The notes below the pieces were generated by a model. It saw only the letters and a program-made list of their open reading frames with translations. It was not told where the DNA came from and made no database searches. Shown here piece after piece: positions 12,623 through 25,922 of a stretch of DNA of 64,000 bases (its first letter is position 1; each line of letters opens with the position of its first letter). Position numbers and translations under genes: made by a program. Origin of the DNA: Chamaea fasciata (Eukaryota; Chordata; Aves; Passeriformes; Sylviidae); contig JARCOQ010000083.1 of NCBI GenBank assembly GCA_029207755.1, forward strand, positions 186,001 to 250,000. Direction: 5' to 3'.

Positions 12623-15600
12623 ATGGATAATGATCTGGATGGACGCCAATGCCATGGATCCCACTCTGGATGCACGCTGTTCTTGATGGACACAGGAGTC
12701 ATGCATGGGTCTGTAGATGGAGCCTGGTATGAATGGACAGCACAGCCACATATCCAGATGGATACTTGTCCAGATGGAGAGCAGAGCCGTGGATCTCACG
12801 TGGACAGTGGTCTGGATGGAATCCAAAGCGATGGATCCCACTGTGGATGGACACTGGTATGGATAGACCTCAGAGCCTTGGATCCGAGCTTTGCTCTGTT
12901 CTGGATAGACTCCAGAGCCATGGATCCGTCTCTGGATGGACGCTGGTCTGGATGGACACCCGAGCCATGGATCCAAATTGGAGCCTGGTCTGGATGGATA
13001 CAAGGGCCATGGATTCCACTCGTGATGGACACTTGTGGAGATAGCAACCAGAGGCATGGATTCGACTCGACATGGACACTTGTCCTGAGGGACAGTGGTC
13101 TAGATGGTGACCAGAGCCATTCCTCCCACCTTGTATTGACTCTTGCCAGACCCCGAGGCATGGATCCCACTCTGGATGGCCAGTGGTCTGGATGGGCACC
13201 AGACCATGGCTCCCCTATCAATGGACACTGGTCTAGATGGACACCAGAGCCATGGATTCCAGCTGGAAACTGGTGTGGATGGACACCAGAGCAATGGATG
13301 CCACTGGGGATGGATACTGGTTTGGATGGACATAAGCGCCACGGATCCCAATCTAGATGGATGCCGCTGTAAATAGACATCAGAGCCATGGATCCCACTG
13401 TGGATGGACACTGGTATGGATAGACATCAGAGCCTTGGATCGCAGCTTGACTGTGTTCTGGATGGAGAGCAGAGTCTTGGATTGGACTCTGGATGGATAC
13501 TGCTCCAGATGGACAGCAGAGTCTTGGATTGGACTCTGGATGGATACTGCTCCAGATGGACAGCAGAGTCTTGGATTGGACTCTGGATGGATACTGCTCA
13601 GATGGACAGCAGAGTCTTGGATTGGACTCTGGATGGATACTGCTCCAGATGGACAGCAGAGTCTTGGATTTGACTCTGGATGGATACTGCACCAGATGGA
13701 CACCAGACCCATGGATCCCACTGTTGGTGGACACTGGTCTGGATGGACTCCAGAGCCATGGATCCGTCCCTGGATGGACACAGTTCTTGATGGACACCAG
13801 AGCCATAGATCCAAATTGGAGCCTGTTCTGGATGGATGCAAGGGCCATGGATTCCACTCTGGATGGATACTGCTCCAGGTAGCAACCAGAGTCATGGATC
13901 CGAATCCAGATGGAGACTGGTCCAGATGGACACTGGTCCAGATGGTGACCAGGCCATTCCTCCCACCTTGTATTGATAGTGGTCTTGCCAGACCCCGAGG
14001 CATGGATCCCACTCTGGATGGCCAGTGGTCTGGATGGGCCCCAGACCATGGCTCCCCTATCAATGGACACTGGTCTAGATGGACGCCAGAGCCATGGATT
14101 CCAGCTGGACACTGGTGTGGATGGACACCAGAGCCATGGATGCCACTGTGGATGGACACTGGTTTGGATGGACATAAGAGCCACGGATCCCAATCTGGAT
14201 GGACGCTGCTGTGAAAAGACACCAGAGCCATGGAACCCACAGTGGATTGACAGTGGTCAGGATGTACACCAGAGCAATGGATGCCACTGTGGATGGACAC
14301 AGGTAGAGATGCACACCAGAGTAATGGTGTCCGCTCTGGGTGGACGCTGGTCTGGATAGACAGCAGAACCCTGGCTTCCACTCCGGATGGACGCTTGCCT
14401 GAATAGACAAAAGAGCTATGGATCCCAGCTTGACACTGGTCTGGATGGACACCAGAGCCATGGATCCCACTCTGAATGCACACTACTCGTGATGGACACA
14501 AAAGCCATGCATCCCTCTGTGGATGGAGCCTGGTTTGAATGGACAGCACAGCCACGCATCCAGATGGACACCAGAGCCGTGGATCCCAACTGGACAGTGG
14601 TCTTGATAGACACCAGAGCCATGGATCCCACTGTGGATGGACACTGGTATGGATAGACATCAGAGCCTTGGATCCCAGCTTGACTGTGTTCTGGATGGAG
14701 AGCAGAGTCTTGGATTGGACTCTAGATGGATACTGCTCCAGATGGACAACAGAGCCATGGATCCCACTGTAGATGGATCCCCGTCTGGAAAGACTCAAGA
14801 GCCATGGATCCGTCTCTGGATGGATGCTGGTCTGGATGGACACCCGAGCCATGGATCCAAATTGGAGCCTGGTCTGGATGGATACAAGGGCCATGGATTC
14901 CACTCTTGATGGACACTTCTGGAGATAGCCACCAGAGGCATGGATTCGACTCGACATGGACACTAGTCCTGAAGGACAGTGGTCTAGATGGTGACCAGAG
15001 CCATTCCTCCCACCTTGTATTGACTCTGGCCAGACCCCGAGGCATGGATCCCACTCTGGATGGCCAGTGGTCTGGATGGGCACCAGACCATGGATCCCCT
15101 ATCAATGGACACTGGTCTAGATGGACGCCAGAGCCATGGATTCCAGCTGGACACTGGTGTGGATGGACACCAGAGCAATGGATGCCACTGGGGATGGATA
15201 CTGGTTTGGATGGACATAAGAGCCACGGATCCCAATCTAGATGGACGCTGCTGTGAATAGACACCAGAGCCATGGATCCCACAGTGGATTGACAGTGGTC
15301 AGGATGGACACCAGAGCAATGGATGCCACTGTGGATGGACGCAGGTAGAGATGCACACCAGAGTAATGGTGTCCGCTCTGGATGGACACTGGTCTGGATA
15401 GACAGCAGAACCCTGGCTTCCACTCTGGATGGACGCTTGCCTGAATAGACAAAAGAGCTATAGATCCCAGCTTGACACTGGTCTGGATGGACACCAGAGC
15501 CATGGATCCCACAATGAATGCACACTACTCGTGATGGACACAAGAGCCATGCATCCCTCTGTGGATGGAGCCTGGTTTGAATGGACAGCACAGCCACGCA

Positions 15601-15736
15601 TCCAGATGGACACCAGAGCCGTGGATCCCAACTGGACAGTGGTCTGGATGGACACCAGAGCCATGGATCCCACTCTGGATGGACCCTGGTACAGATGGAC
15701 AGCATAGCCATGGATGCATAATGGACACTGCTCCAG
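12623..15736 (+). repeat. HOR unit 5 (long, 3114 bp)
   Basis: Long unit with five micro-array copies (13474-13689), having lost one standard 47-bp copy relative to unit 4 while keeping the 46-bp copy and the T-marked last copy (T at 13671). Anchors lie at 14387 and 15429; the ACTAGT variant is at 14965. The C segment reads CCCTATCAATGG near 15095, where the C segments of units 1-4 read CCCTATGAATGG: a B/A-type patch in C that suggests local gene conversion. Confidence 0.92.
13474..13689 (+). repeat. 47-bp micro-array, unit 5 (5 copies)
   Basis: Copies start at 13474, 13521, 13568, 13614 and 13661. One standard copy after the 46-bp variant is missing relative to unit 4, while the T-marked final copy is kept. 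Confidence 0.95.
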
Positions 15737-16587
15737 ATGGATAATGATCTGGATGGACGCCAATGCCATGGATCCCACTCTGGATGCACGCTGTTCTTGA
15801 TGGACACAGGAGTCATGCATGGGTCTGTAGATGGAGCCTGGTATGAATGGACAGCACAGCCACATATCCAGATGGATACTTGTCCAGATGGAGAGCAGAG
15901 CCGTGGATCTCACGTGGACAGTGGTCTGGATGGAATCCAAAGCGATGGATCCCACTGTGGATGGACACTGGTATGGATAGACCTCAGAGCCTTGGATCCG
16001 AGCTTTGCTCTGTTCTGGATAGACTCCAGAGCCATGGATCCGTCTCTGGATGGACGCTGGTCTGGATGGACACCCGAGCCATGGATCCAAATTGGAGCCT
16101 GGTCTGGATGGATACAAGGGCCATGGATTCCACTCGTGATGGACACTTGTGGAGATAGCAACCAGAGGCATGGATTCGACTCGACATGGACACTTGTCCT
16201 GAGGGACAGTGGTCTAGATGGTGACCAGAGCCATTCCTCCCACCTTGTATTGACTCTTGCCAGACCCCGAGGCATGGATCCCACTCTGGATGGCCAGTGG
16301 TCTGGATGGGCACCAGACCATGGCTCCCCTATCAATGGACACTGGTCTAGATGGACACCAGAGCCATGGATTCCAGCTGGAAACTGGTGTGGATGGACAC
16401 CAGAGCAATGGATGCCACTGGGGATGGATACTGGTTTGGATGGACATAAGCGCCACGGATCCCAATCTAGATGGATGCCGCTGTAAATAGACATCAGAGC
16501 CATGGATCCCACTGTGGATGGACACTGGTATGGATAGACATCAGAGCCTTGGATCGCAGCTTGACTGTGTTCTGGATGGAGAGCAGA

Positions 16588-16803
16588 GTCTTGGATTGGA
16601 CTCTGGATGGATACTGCTCCAGATGGACAGCAGAGTCTTGGATTGGACTCTGGATGGATACTGCTCCAGATGGACAGCAGAGTCTTGGATTGGACTCTGG
16701 ATGGATACTGCTCAGATGGACAGCAGAGTCTTGGATTGGACTCTGGATGGATACTGCTCCAGATGGACAGCAGAGTCTTGGATTGGACTCTGGATGGATA
16801 CTG
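16588..16803 (+). repeat. 47-bp micro-array, unit 6 (5 copies)
   Basis: Same five-copy layout as unit 5, with the 46-bp variant in third place, but the last copy lacks the T marker. Confidence 0.95.
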
Positions 16804-17534
16804 CACCAGATGGACACCAGACCCATGGATCCCACTGTTGGTGGACACTGGTCTGGATGGACTCCAGAGCCATGGATCCGTCCCTGGATGGACACAGTTC
16901 TTGATGGACACCAGAGCCATAGATCCAAATTGGAGCCTGTTCTGGATGGATGCAAGGGCCATGGATTCCACTCTGGATGGATACTGCTCCAGGTAGCAAC
17001 CAGAGTCATGGATCCGAATCCAGATGGAGACTGGTCCAGATGGACACTGGTCCAGATGGTGACCAGGCCATTCCTCCCACCTTGTATTGATAGTGGTCTT
17101 GCCAGACCCCAAGGCATGGATCCCACTCTGGATGGCCAGTGGTCTGGATGGGCCCCAGACCATGGCTCCCCTATCAATGGACACTGGTCTAGATGGACGC
17201 CAGAGCCATGGATTCCAGCTGGACACTGGTGTGGATGGACACCAGAGCAATGGATGCCACTGTGGATGGACACTGGTTTGGATGGACATAAGAGCCACGG
17301 ATCCCAATCTGGATGGACGCTGCTGTGAATAGACACCAGAGCCATGGAACCCACAGTGGATTGACAGTGGTCAGGATGGACACCAGAGCAATGGATGCCA
17401 CTGTGGATGGACACAGGTAGAGATGCACACCAGAGTAATGGTGTCCGCTCTGGGTGGACGCTGGTCTGGATAGACAGCAGAACCCTGGCTTCCACTCCGG
17501 ATGGACGCTTGCCTGAATAGACAAAAGAGCTATG

Positions 17535-17584
17535 GATCCCAGCTTGACACTGGTCTGGATGGACACCAGAGCCATGGATCCCAC
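17535..17584 (+). repeat. B/C crossover interval in short unit 6
   Basis: Base 17534 is G as in segment B (C has A), and bases 17585-17586 are AA as in segment C (B has TC). The switch from B to C therefore lies in this shared stretch. Losing one B-to-C spacing (1042 bp) here accounts exactly for the unit length. Confidence 0.85.
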
Positions 17585-17808
17585 AATGAATGCACACTAC
17601 TCGTGATGGACACAAGAGCCATGCATCCCTCTGTGGATGGAGCCTGGTTTGAATGGACAGCACAGCCACGCATCCAGATGGACACCAGAGCCGTGGATCC
17701 CAACTGGACAGTGGTCTGGATGGACACCAGAGCCATGGATCCCACTCTGGATGGACCCTGGTACAGATGGACAGCATAGCCATGGATGCATAATGGACAC
17801 TGCTCCAG

Positions 17809-20800
17809 ATGGATAATGATCTGGATGGACGCCAATGCCATGGATCCCACTCTGGATGCACGCTGTTCTTGATGGACACAGGAGTCATGCATGGGTCTGT
17901 AGATGGAGCCTGGTATGAATGGACAGCACAGCCACATATCCAGATGGATACTTGTCCAGATGGAGAGCAGAGCCGTGGATCTCACGTGGACAGTGGTCTG
18001 GATGGAATCCAAAGCGATGGATCCCACTGTGGATGGACACTGGTATGGATAGACCTCAGAGCCTTGGATCCGAGCTTTGCTCTGTTCTGGATAGACTCCA
18101 GAGCCATGGATCCGTCTCTGGATGGACGCTGGTCTGGATGGACACCCGAGCCATGGATCCAAATTGGAGCCTGGTCTGGATGGATACAAGGGCCATGGAT
18201 TCCACTCGTGATGGACACTTGTGGAGATAGCAACCAGAGGCATGGATTCGACTCGACATGGACACTTGTCCTGAGGGACAGTGGTCTAGATGGTGACCAG
18301 AGCCATTTCTCCCACCTTGTATTGACTCCTGCCAGACCCCGAGGCATGGATCCCACTCTGGATGGCCAGTGGTCTGGATGGGCACCAGACCATGGCTCCC
18401 CTATCAATGGACACTGGTCTAGATGGACACCAGAGCCATGGATTCCAGCTGGACACTGGTGTGGATGGACACCAGAGCAATGGATGCCACTGTGGATGGA
18501 TACTCGTTTGGATGGACATAAGCGCCACGGATCCCAATCTAGATGGACGCTGCTGTGAATAGACACCAGAGCCATGGATCCCACAGTGGATGGACACTGG
18601 TATGGATAGACATCAGAGCCTTGGATCCCAGCTTGACTGGGTTCTGGATGGAGAGCAGATTCTTGGATTGGACTCTGGATGGATACTGCTCCAGATGGAC
18701 AGCAGAGTCTTGGATTGGACTCTGGATGGATACTGCTCCAGATGGACAGCAGAGTCTTGGATTGGACTCTGGATGGATACTGCACCAGATGGACACCAGA
18801 CCCATGGATCCCACTGTTGGTGGACACTGGTCTGGATGGACTCCAGAGCCATGGATCCGTCCCTGGATGGACACAGTTCTTGATGGACACCAGAGCCATA
18901 GATCCAAATTGGAGCCTGTTCTGGATGGATGCAAGGGCCATGGATTCCACTCTGGATGGATACTGCTCCAGGTAGCAACCAGAGTCATGGATCCGAATCC
19001 AGATGGAGACTGGTCCAGATGGACACTGGTCCAGATGGTGACCAGGCCATTCCTCCCACCTTGTATTGATAGTGGTCTTGCCAGACCCCGAGGCATGGAT
19101 CCCACTCTGGATGGCCAGTGGTCTGGATGGGCCCCAGACCATGGCTCCCCTATCAATGGACACTGGTCTAGATGGACGCCAGAGCCATGGATTCCAGCTG
19201 GACACTGGTGTGGATGGACACCAGAGCCATGGATGCCACTGTGGATGGACACTGGTTTGGATGGACATAAGAGCCACGGATCCCAATCTGGATGGACGCT
19301 GCTGTGAAAAGACACCAGAGCCATGGAACCCACAGTGGATTGACAGTGGTCAGGATGTACACCAGAGCAATGGATGCCACTGTGGATGGACACAGGTAGA
19401 GATGCACACCAGAGTAATGGTGTCCGCTGTGGGTGGACGCTGGTCTGGATAGACAGCAGAACCCTGGCTTCCACTCCGGATGGACGCTTGCCTGAATAGA
19501 CAAAAGAGCTATGGATCCCAGCTTGACACTGGTCTGGATGGACACCAGAGCCATGGATCCCACTCTGAATGCACACTACTCGTGATGGACACAAAAGCCA
19601 TGCATCCCTCTGTGGATGGAGCCTGGTTTGAATGGACAGCACAGCCACGCATCCAGATGGACACCAGAGCCGTGGATCCCAACTGGACAGTGGTCTTGAT
19701 AGACACCAGAGCCATGGATCCCACTGTGGATGGACACTGGTATGGATAGACATCAGAGCCTTGGATCCCAGCTTGACTGTGTTCTGGATGGAGAGCAGAG
19801 TCTTGGATTGGACTCTAGATGGATACTGCTCCAGATGGACAACAGAGCCATGGATCCCACTGTAGATGGATCCCCGTCTGGAAAGACTCAAGAGCCATGG
19901 ATCCGTCTCTGGATGGATGCTGGTCTGGATGGACACCCGAGCCATGGATCCAAATTGGAGCCTGGTCTGGATGGATACAAGGGCCATGGATTCCACTCTT
20001 GATGGACACTTCTGGAGATAGCCACCAGAGGCATGGATTCGACTCGACATGGACACTAGTCCTGAAGGACAGTGGTCTAGATGGTGACCAGAGCCATTCC
20101 TCCCACCTTGTATTGACTCTGGCCAGACCCCGAGGCATGGATCCCACTCTGGATGGCCAGTGGTCTGGATGGGCACCAGACCATGGATCCCCTATGAATG
20201 GACACTGGTCTAGATGGACGCCAGAGCCATGGATTCCAGCTGGACACTGGTGTGGATGGACACCAGAGCAATGGATGCCACTGGGGATGGATACTGGTTT
20301 GGATGGACATAAGAGCCACGGATCCCAATCTAGATGGACGCTGCTGTGAATAGACACCAGAGCCATGGATCCCACAGTGGATTGACAGTGGTCAGGATGG
20401 ACACCAGAGCAATGGATGCCACTGTGGATGGACGCAGGTAGAGATGCACACCAGAGTAATGGTGTCCGCTCTGGATGGACACTGGTCTGGATAGACAGCA
20501 GAACCCTGGCTTCCACTCTGGATGGACGCTTGCCTGAATAGACAAAAGAGCTATAGATCCCAGCTTGACACTGGTCTGGATGGACACCAGAGCCATGGAT
20601 CCCACAATGAATGCACACTACTCGTGATGGACACAAGAGCCATGCATCCCTCTGTGGATGGAGCCTGGTTTGAATGGACAGCACAGCCACGCATCCAGAT
20701 GGACACCAGAGCCGTGGATCCCAACTGGACAGTGGTCTGGATGGACACCAGAGCCATGGATCCCACTCTGGATGGACCCTGGTACAGATGGACAGCATAG

Positions 20801-20829
20801 CCATGGATGCATAATGGACACTGCTCCAG
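17809..20829 (+). repeat. HOR unit 7 (long, 3021 bp)
   Basis: Long unit with only three micro-array copies (18660-18782). It lacks the 46-bp copy plus one 47-bp copy, which accounts for the 93-bp difference from 3114. The first copy begins ATTCTTGG, a private change at 18660. This is the first unit with T at 18308 (CATTTCTCCC) and C at 18329 (GACTCCTGCC). Anchors lie at 19480 and 20522; the ACTAGT variant at 20058 links its C segment to units 3-5. Confidence 0.92.
18660..18782 (+). repeat. 47-bp micro-array, unit 7 (3 copies)
   Basis: Copies start at 18660, 18707 and 18754. The 46-bp variant is absent. The loss of 47+46 bp exactly explains 3021 versus 3114 bp. Confidence 0.95.
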
Positions 20830-21680
20830 ATGGATAATGACCTGGATGGACGCCAATGCCATGGATCCCACTCTGGATGCACGCTGTTCTTGATGGACAC
20901 AGGAGTCATGCATGGGTCTGTAGATGGAGCCTGGTATGAATGGACAGCACAGCCACATATCCAGATGGATACTTGTCCAGATGGAGAGCAGAGCCGTGGA
21001 TCTCACGTGGACAGTGGTCTGGATGGAATCCAAAGCGATGGATCCCACTGTGGATGGACACTGGTATGGATAGACCTCAGAGCCTTGGATCCGAGCTTTG
21101 CTCTGTTCTGGATAGACTCCAGAGCCATGGATCCGTCTCTGGATGGACGCTGGTCTGGATGGACACCCGAGCCATGGATCCAAATTGGAGCCTGGTCTGG
21201 ATGGATACAAGGGCCATGGATTCCACTCGTGATGGACACTTGTGGAGATAGCAACCAGAGGCATGGATTCGACTCGACATGGACACTTGTCCTGAGGGAC
21301 AGTGGTCTAGATGGTGACCAGAGCCATTCCTCCCACCTTGTATTGACTCTTGCCAGACCCCGAGGCATGGATCCCACTCTGGATGGCCAGTGGTCTGGAT
21401 GGGCACCAGACCATGGCTCCCCTATCAATGGACACTGGTCTAGATGGACACCAGAGCCATGGATTCCAGCTGGAAACTGGTGTGGATGGACACCAGAGCA
21501 ATGGATGCCACTGGGGATGGATACTGGTTTGGATGGACATAAGCGCCACGGATCCCAATCTAGATGGATGCCGCTGTAAATAGACATCAGAGCCATGGAT
21601 CCCACTGTGGATGGACACTGGTATGGATAGACATCAGAGCCTTGGATCGCAGCTTGACTGTGTTCTGGATGGAGAGCAGA

Positions 21681-21896
21681 GTCTTGGATTGGACTCTGGA
21701 TGGATACTGCTCCAGATGGACAGCAGAGTCTTGGATTGGACTCTGGATGGATACTGCTCCAGATGGACAGCAGAGTCTTGGATTGGACTCTGGATGGATA
21801 CTGCTCAGATGGACAGCAGAGTCTTGGATTGGACTCTGGATGGATACTGCTCCAGATGGACAGCAGAGTCTTGGATTGGACTCTGGATGGATACTG
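21681..21896 (+). repeat. 47-bp micro-array, unit 8 (5 copies)
   Basis: Five copies with the 46-bp variant third, identical in layout to unit 6. This is a left-type micro-array lying among three-copy units. Confidence 0.95.
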
Positions 21897-22627
21897 CACC
21901 AGATGGACACCAGACCCATGGATCCCACTGTTGGTGGACACTGGTCTGGATGGACTCCAGAGCCATGGATCCGTCCCTGGATGGACACAGTTCTTGATGG
22001 ACACCAGAGCCATAGATCCAAATTGGAGCCTGTTCTGGATGGATGCAAGGGCCATGGATTCCACTCTGGATGGATACTGCTCCAGGTAGCAACCAGAGTC
22101 ATGGATCCGAATCCAGATGGAGACTGGTCCAGATGGACACTGGTCCAGATGGTGACCAGGCCATTCCTCCCACCTTGTATTGATAGTGGTCTTGCCAGAC
22201 CCCAAGGCATGGATCCCACTCTGGATGGCCAGTGGTCTGGATGGGCCCCAGACCATGGCTCCCCTATCAATGGACACTGGTCTAGATGGACGCCAGAGCC
22301 ATGGATTCCAGCTGGACACTGGTGTGGATGGACACCAGAGCAATGGATGCCACTGTGGATGGACACTGGTTTGGATGGACATAAGAGCCACGGATCCCAA
22401 TCTGGATGGACGCTGCTGTGAATAGACACCAGAGCCATGGAACCCACAGTGGATTGACAGTGGTCAGGATGGACACCAGAGCAATGGATGCCACTGTGGA
22501 TGGACACAGGTAGAGATGCACACCAGAGTAATGGTGTCCGCTCTGGGTGGACGCTGGTCTGGATAGACAGCAGAACCCTGGCTTCCACTCCGGATGGACG
22601 CTTGCCTGAATAGACAAAAGAGCTATG

Positions 22628-22677
22628 GATCCCAGCTTGACACTGGTCTGGATGGACACCAGAGCCATGGATCCCAC
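22628..22677 (+). repeat. B/C crossover interval in short unit 8
   Basis: The same diagnostic bases as in unit 6 flank this interval (G at 22627, AA at 22678-22679), indicating descent from the same event. Confidence 0.85.
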
Positions 22678-22901
22678 AATGAATGCACACTACTCGTGAT
22701 GGACACAAGAGCCATGCATCCCTCTGTGGATGGAGCCTGGTTTGAATGGACAGCACAGCCACGCATCCAGATGGACACCAGAGCCGTGGATCCCAACTGG
22801 ACAGTGGTCTGGATGGACACCAGAGCCATGGATCCCACTCTGGATGGACCCTGGTACAGATGGACAGCATAGCCATGGATGCATAATGGACACTGCTCCA
22901 G

Positions 22902-25900
22902 ATGGATAATGATCTGGATGGACGCCAATGCCATGGATCCCACTCTGGATGCACGCTGTTCTTGATGGACACAGGAGTCATGCATGGGTCTGTAGATGGA
23001 GCCTGGTATGAATGGACAGCACAGCCACATATCCAGATGGATACTTGTCCAGATGGAGAGCAGAGCCGTGGATCTCACGTGGACAGTGGTCTGGATGGAA
23101 TCCAAAGCGATGGATCCCACTGTGGATGGACACTGGTATGGATAGACCTCAGAGCCTTGGATCCGAGCTTTGCTCTGTTCTGGATAGACTCCAGAGCCAT
23201 GGATCCGTCTCTGGATGGACGCTGGTCTGGATGGACACCCGAGCCATGGATCCAAATTGGAGCCTGGTCTGGATGGATACAAGGGCCATGGATTCCACTC
23301 GTGATGGACACTTGTGGAGATAGCAACCAGAGGCATGGATTCGACTCGACATGGACACTTGTCCTGAGGGACAGTGGTCTAGATGGTGACCAGAGCCATT
23401 TCTCCCACCTTGTATTGACTCCTGCCAGACCCCGAGGCATGGATCCCACTCTGGATGGCCAGTGGTCTGGATGGGCACCAGACCATGGCTCCCCTATCAA
23501 TGGACACTGGTCTAGATGGACACCAGAGCCATGGATTCCAGCTGGACACTGGTGTGGATGGACACCAGAGCAATGGATGCCACTGGGGATGGATACTCGT
23601 TTGGATGGACATAAGCGCCACGGATCCCAATCTAGATGGACGCTGCTGTGAATAGACACCAGAGCCATGGATCCCACAGTGGATGGACACTGGTATGGAT
23701 AGACATCAGAGCCTTGGATCCCAGCTTGACTGGGTTCTGGATGGAGAGCAGAGTCTTGGATTGGACTCTGGATGGATACTGCTCCAGATGGACAGCAGAG
23801 TCTTGGATTGGACTCTGGATGGATACTGCTCCAGATGGACAGCAGAGTCTTGGATTGGACTCTGGATGGATACTGCACCAGATGGACACCAGACCCATGG
23901 ATCCCACTGTTGGTGGACACTGGTCTGGATGGACTCCAGAGCCATGGATCCGTCCCTGGATGGACACAGTTCTTGATGGACACCAGAGCCATAGATCCAA
24001 ATTGGAGCCTGTTCTGGATGGATGCAAGGGCCATGGATTCCACTCTGGATGGATACTGCTCCAGGTAGCAACCAGAGTCATGGATCCGAATCCAGATGGA
24101 GACTGGTCCAGATGGACACTGGTCCAGATGGTGACCAGGCCATTCCTCCCACCTTGTATTGATAGTGGTCTTGCCAGACCCCGAGGCATGGATCCCACTC
24201 TGGATGGCCAGTGGTCTGGATGGGCCCCAGACCATGGCTCCCCTATCAATGGACACTGGTCTAGATGGACGCCAGAGCCATGGATTCCAGCTGGACACTG
24301 GTGTGGATGGACACCAGAGCCATGGATGCCACTGTGGATGGACACTGGTTTGGATGGACATAAGAGCCACGGATCCCAATCTGGATGGACGCTGCTGTGA
24401 AAAGACACCAGAGCCATGGAACCCACAGTGGATTGACAGTGGTCAGGATGTACACCAGAGCAATGGATGCCACTGTGGATGGACACAGGTAGAGATGCAC
24501 ACCAGAGTAATGGTGTCCGCTCTGGATGGACGCTGGTCTGGATAGACAGCAGAACCCTGGCTTCCACTCCGGATGGACGCTTGCCTGAATAGACAAAAGA
24601 GCTATGGATCCCAGCTTGACACTGGTCTGGATGGACACCAGAGCCATGGATCCCACTCTGAATGCACACTACTCGTGATGGACACAAAAGCCATGCATCC
24701 CTCTGTGGATGGAGCCTGGTTTGAATGGACAGCACAGCCACGCATCCAGATGGACACCAGAGCCGTGGATCCCAACTGGACAGTGGTCTTGATAGACACC
24801 AGAGCCATGGATCCCACTGTGGATGGACACTGGTATGGATAGACATCAGAGCCTTGGATCCCAGCTTGACTGTGTTCTGGATGGAGAGCAGAGTCTTGGA
24901 TTGGACTCTAGATGGATACTGCTCCAGATGGACAACAGAGCCATGGATCCCACTGTAGATGGATCCCCGTCTGGAAAGACTCAAGAGCCATGGATCCGTC
25001 TCTGGATGGATGCTGGTCTGGATGGACACCCGAGCCATGGATCCAAATTGGAGCCTGGTCTGGATGGATACAAGGGCCATGGATTCCACTCTTGATGGAC
25101 ACTTGTGGAGATAGCCACCAGAGGCATGGATTCGACTCGACATGGACACTGGTCCTGAAGGACAGTGGTCTAGATGGTGACCAGAGCCATTCCTCCCACC
25201 TTGTATTGACTCTGGCCAGACCCCGAGGCATGGATCCCACTCTGGATGGCCAGTGGTCTGGATGGGCACCAGACCATGGATCCCCTATGAATGGACACTG
25301 GTCTAGATGGACGCCAGAGCCATGGATTCCAGCTGGACACTGGTGTGGATGGACACCAGAGCAATGGATGCCACTGGGGATGGATACTGGTTTGGATGGA
25401 CATAAGAGCCACGGATCCCAATCTAGATGGACGCTGCTGTGAATAGACACCAGAGCCATGGATCCCACAGTGGATTGACAGTGGTCAGGATGGACACCAG
25501 AGCAATGGATGCCACTGTGGATGGACGCAGGTAGAGATGCACACCAGAGTAATGGTGTCCGCTCTGGATGGACACTGGTCTGGATAGACAGCAGAACCCT
25601 GGCTTCCACTCTGGATGGACGCTTGCCTGAATAGACAAAAGAGCTATAGATCCCAGCTTGACACTGGTCTGGATGGACACCAGAGCCATGGATCCCAGAA
25701 TGAATGCACACTACTCGTGATGGACACAAGAGCCATGCATCCCTCTGTGGATGGAGCCTGGTTTGAATGGACAGCACAGCCACGCATCCAGATGGACACC
25801 AGAGCCGTGGATCCCAACTGGACAGTGGTCTGGATGGACACCAGAGCCATGGATCCCACTCTGGATGGACCCTGGTACAGATGGACAGCATAGCCATGGA

Positions 25901-25922
25901 TGCATAATGGACACTGCTCCAG
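22902..25922 (+). repeat. HOR unit 9 (long, 3021 bp)
   Basis: Long unit with a three-copy micro-array (23753-23875) and anchors at 24573 and 25615. It has CATTTCTCCC and the dimer marker C at 23422, and its C segment lacks ACTAGT (CACTGGTCC near 25147). CCCAGAATGAATG near 25698 replaces CCCACAATGAATG and looks private. It is the right half of the second short+long dimer. Confidence 0.92.
23753..23875 (+). repeat. 47-bp micro-array, unit 9 (3 copies)
   Basis: Three standard 47-bp copies, no 46-bp variant. Confidence 0.95.

Larger units (their letters stand above)
15737..17808 (+). repeat. HOR unit 6 (short, 2072 bp; B/C hybrid)
   Basis: Short unit, exactly 1042 bp shorter than unit 5, with a five-copy micro-array (16588-16803) and a single anchor at 17501. 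Left of the anchor it follows segment B (GGAACCC, CTCTGGGTGG, ACTCCGG); right of it, segment C (CACAATGAATG, ACACAAGAGCC, GTGGTCTGGATGG). It carries an A at 17111 (CCCCAAGGC) that I find elsewhere only in unit 8, 5093 bp downstream. It is the left half of the first short+long dimer. Confidence 0.93.
15737..20829 (+). repeat. Short+long dimer 1 (5093 bp)
   Basis: Units 6 and 7 together. The following 5093 bp repeat the same order (2072 then 3021 bp) with shared diagnostic bases, so the pair behaves as one larger repeating unit. Confidence 0.85.
20830..22901 (+). repeat. HOR unit 8 (short, 2072 bp; B/C hybrid)
   Basis: Short unit with a five-copy micro-array (21681-21896) and one anchor at 22594. 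It lies inside the right-hand half of the array but is of the left-hand type (CATTCCTCCC, GGATCGCAGC, 46-bp micro-array copy). It shares the A at 22204 with unit 6. The simplest reading is that units 6+7 were duplicated as a 5093-bp block to give units 8+9. Confidence 0.93.
20830..25922 (+). repeat. Short+long dimer 2 (5093 bp)
   Basis: Units 8 and 9. It has the same length as dimer 1; the rare A at 22204 lies exactly 5093 bp after 17111, and the marker C at 23422 exactly 5093 bp after 18329. Confidence 0.85.
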
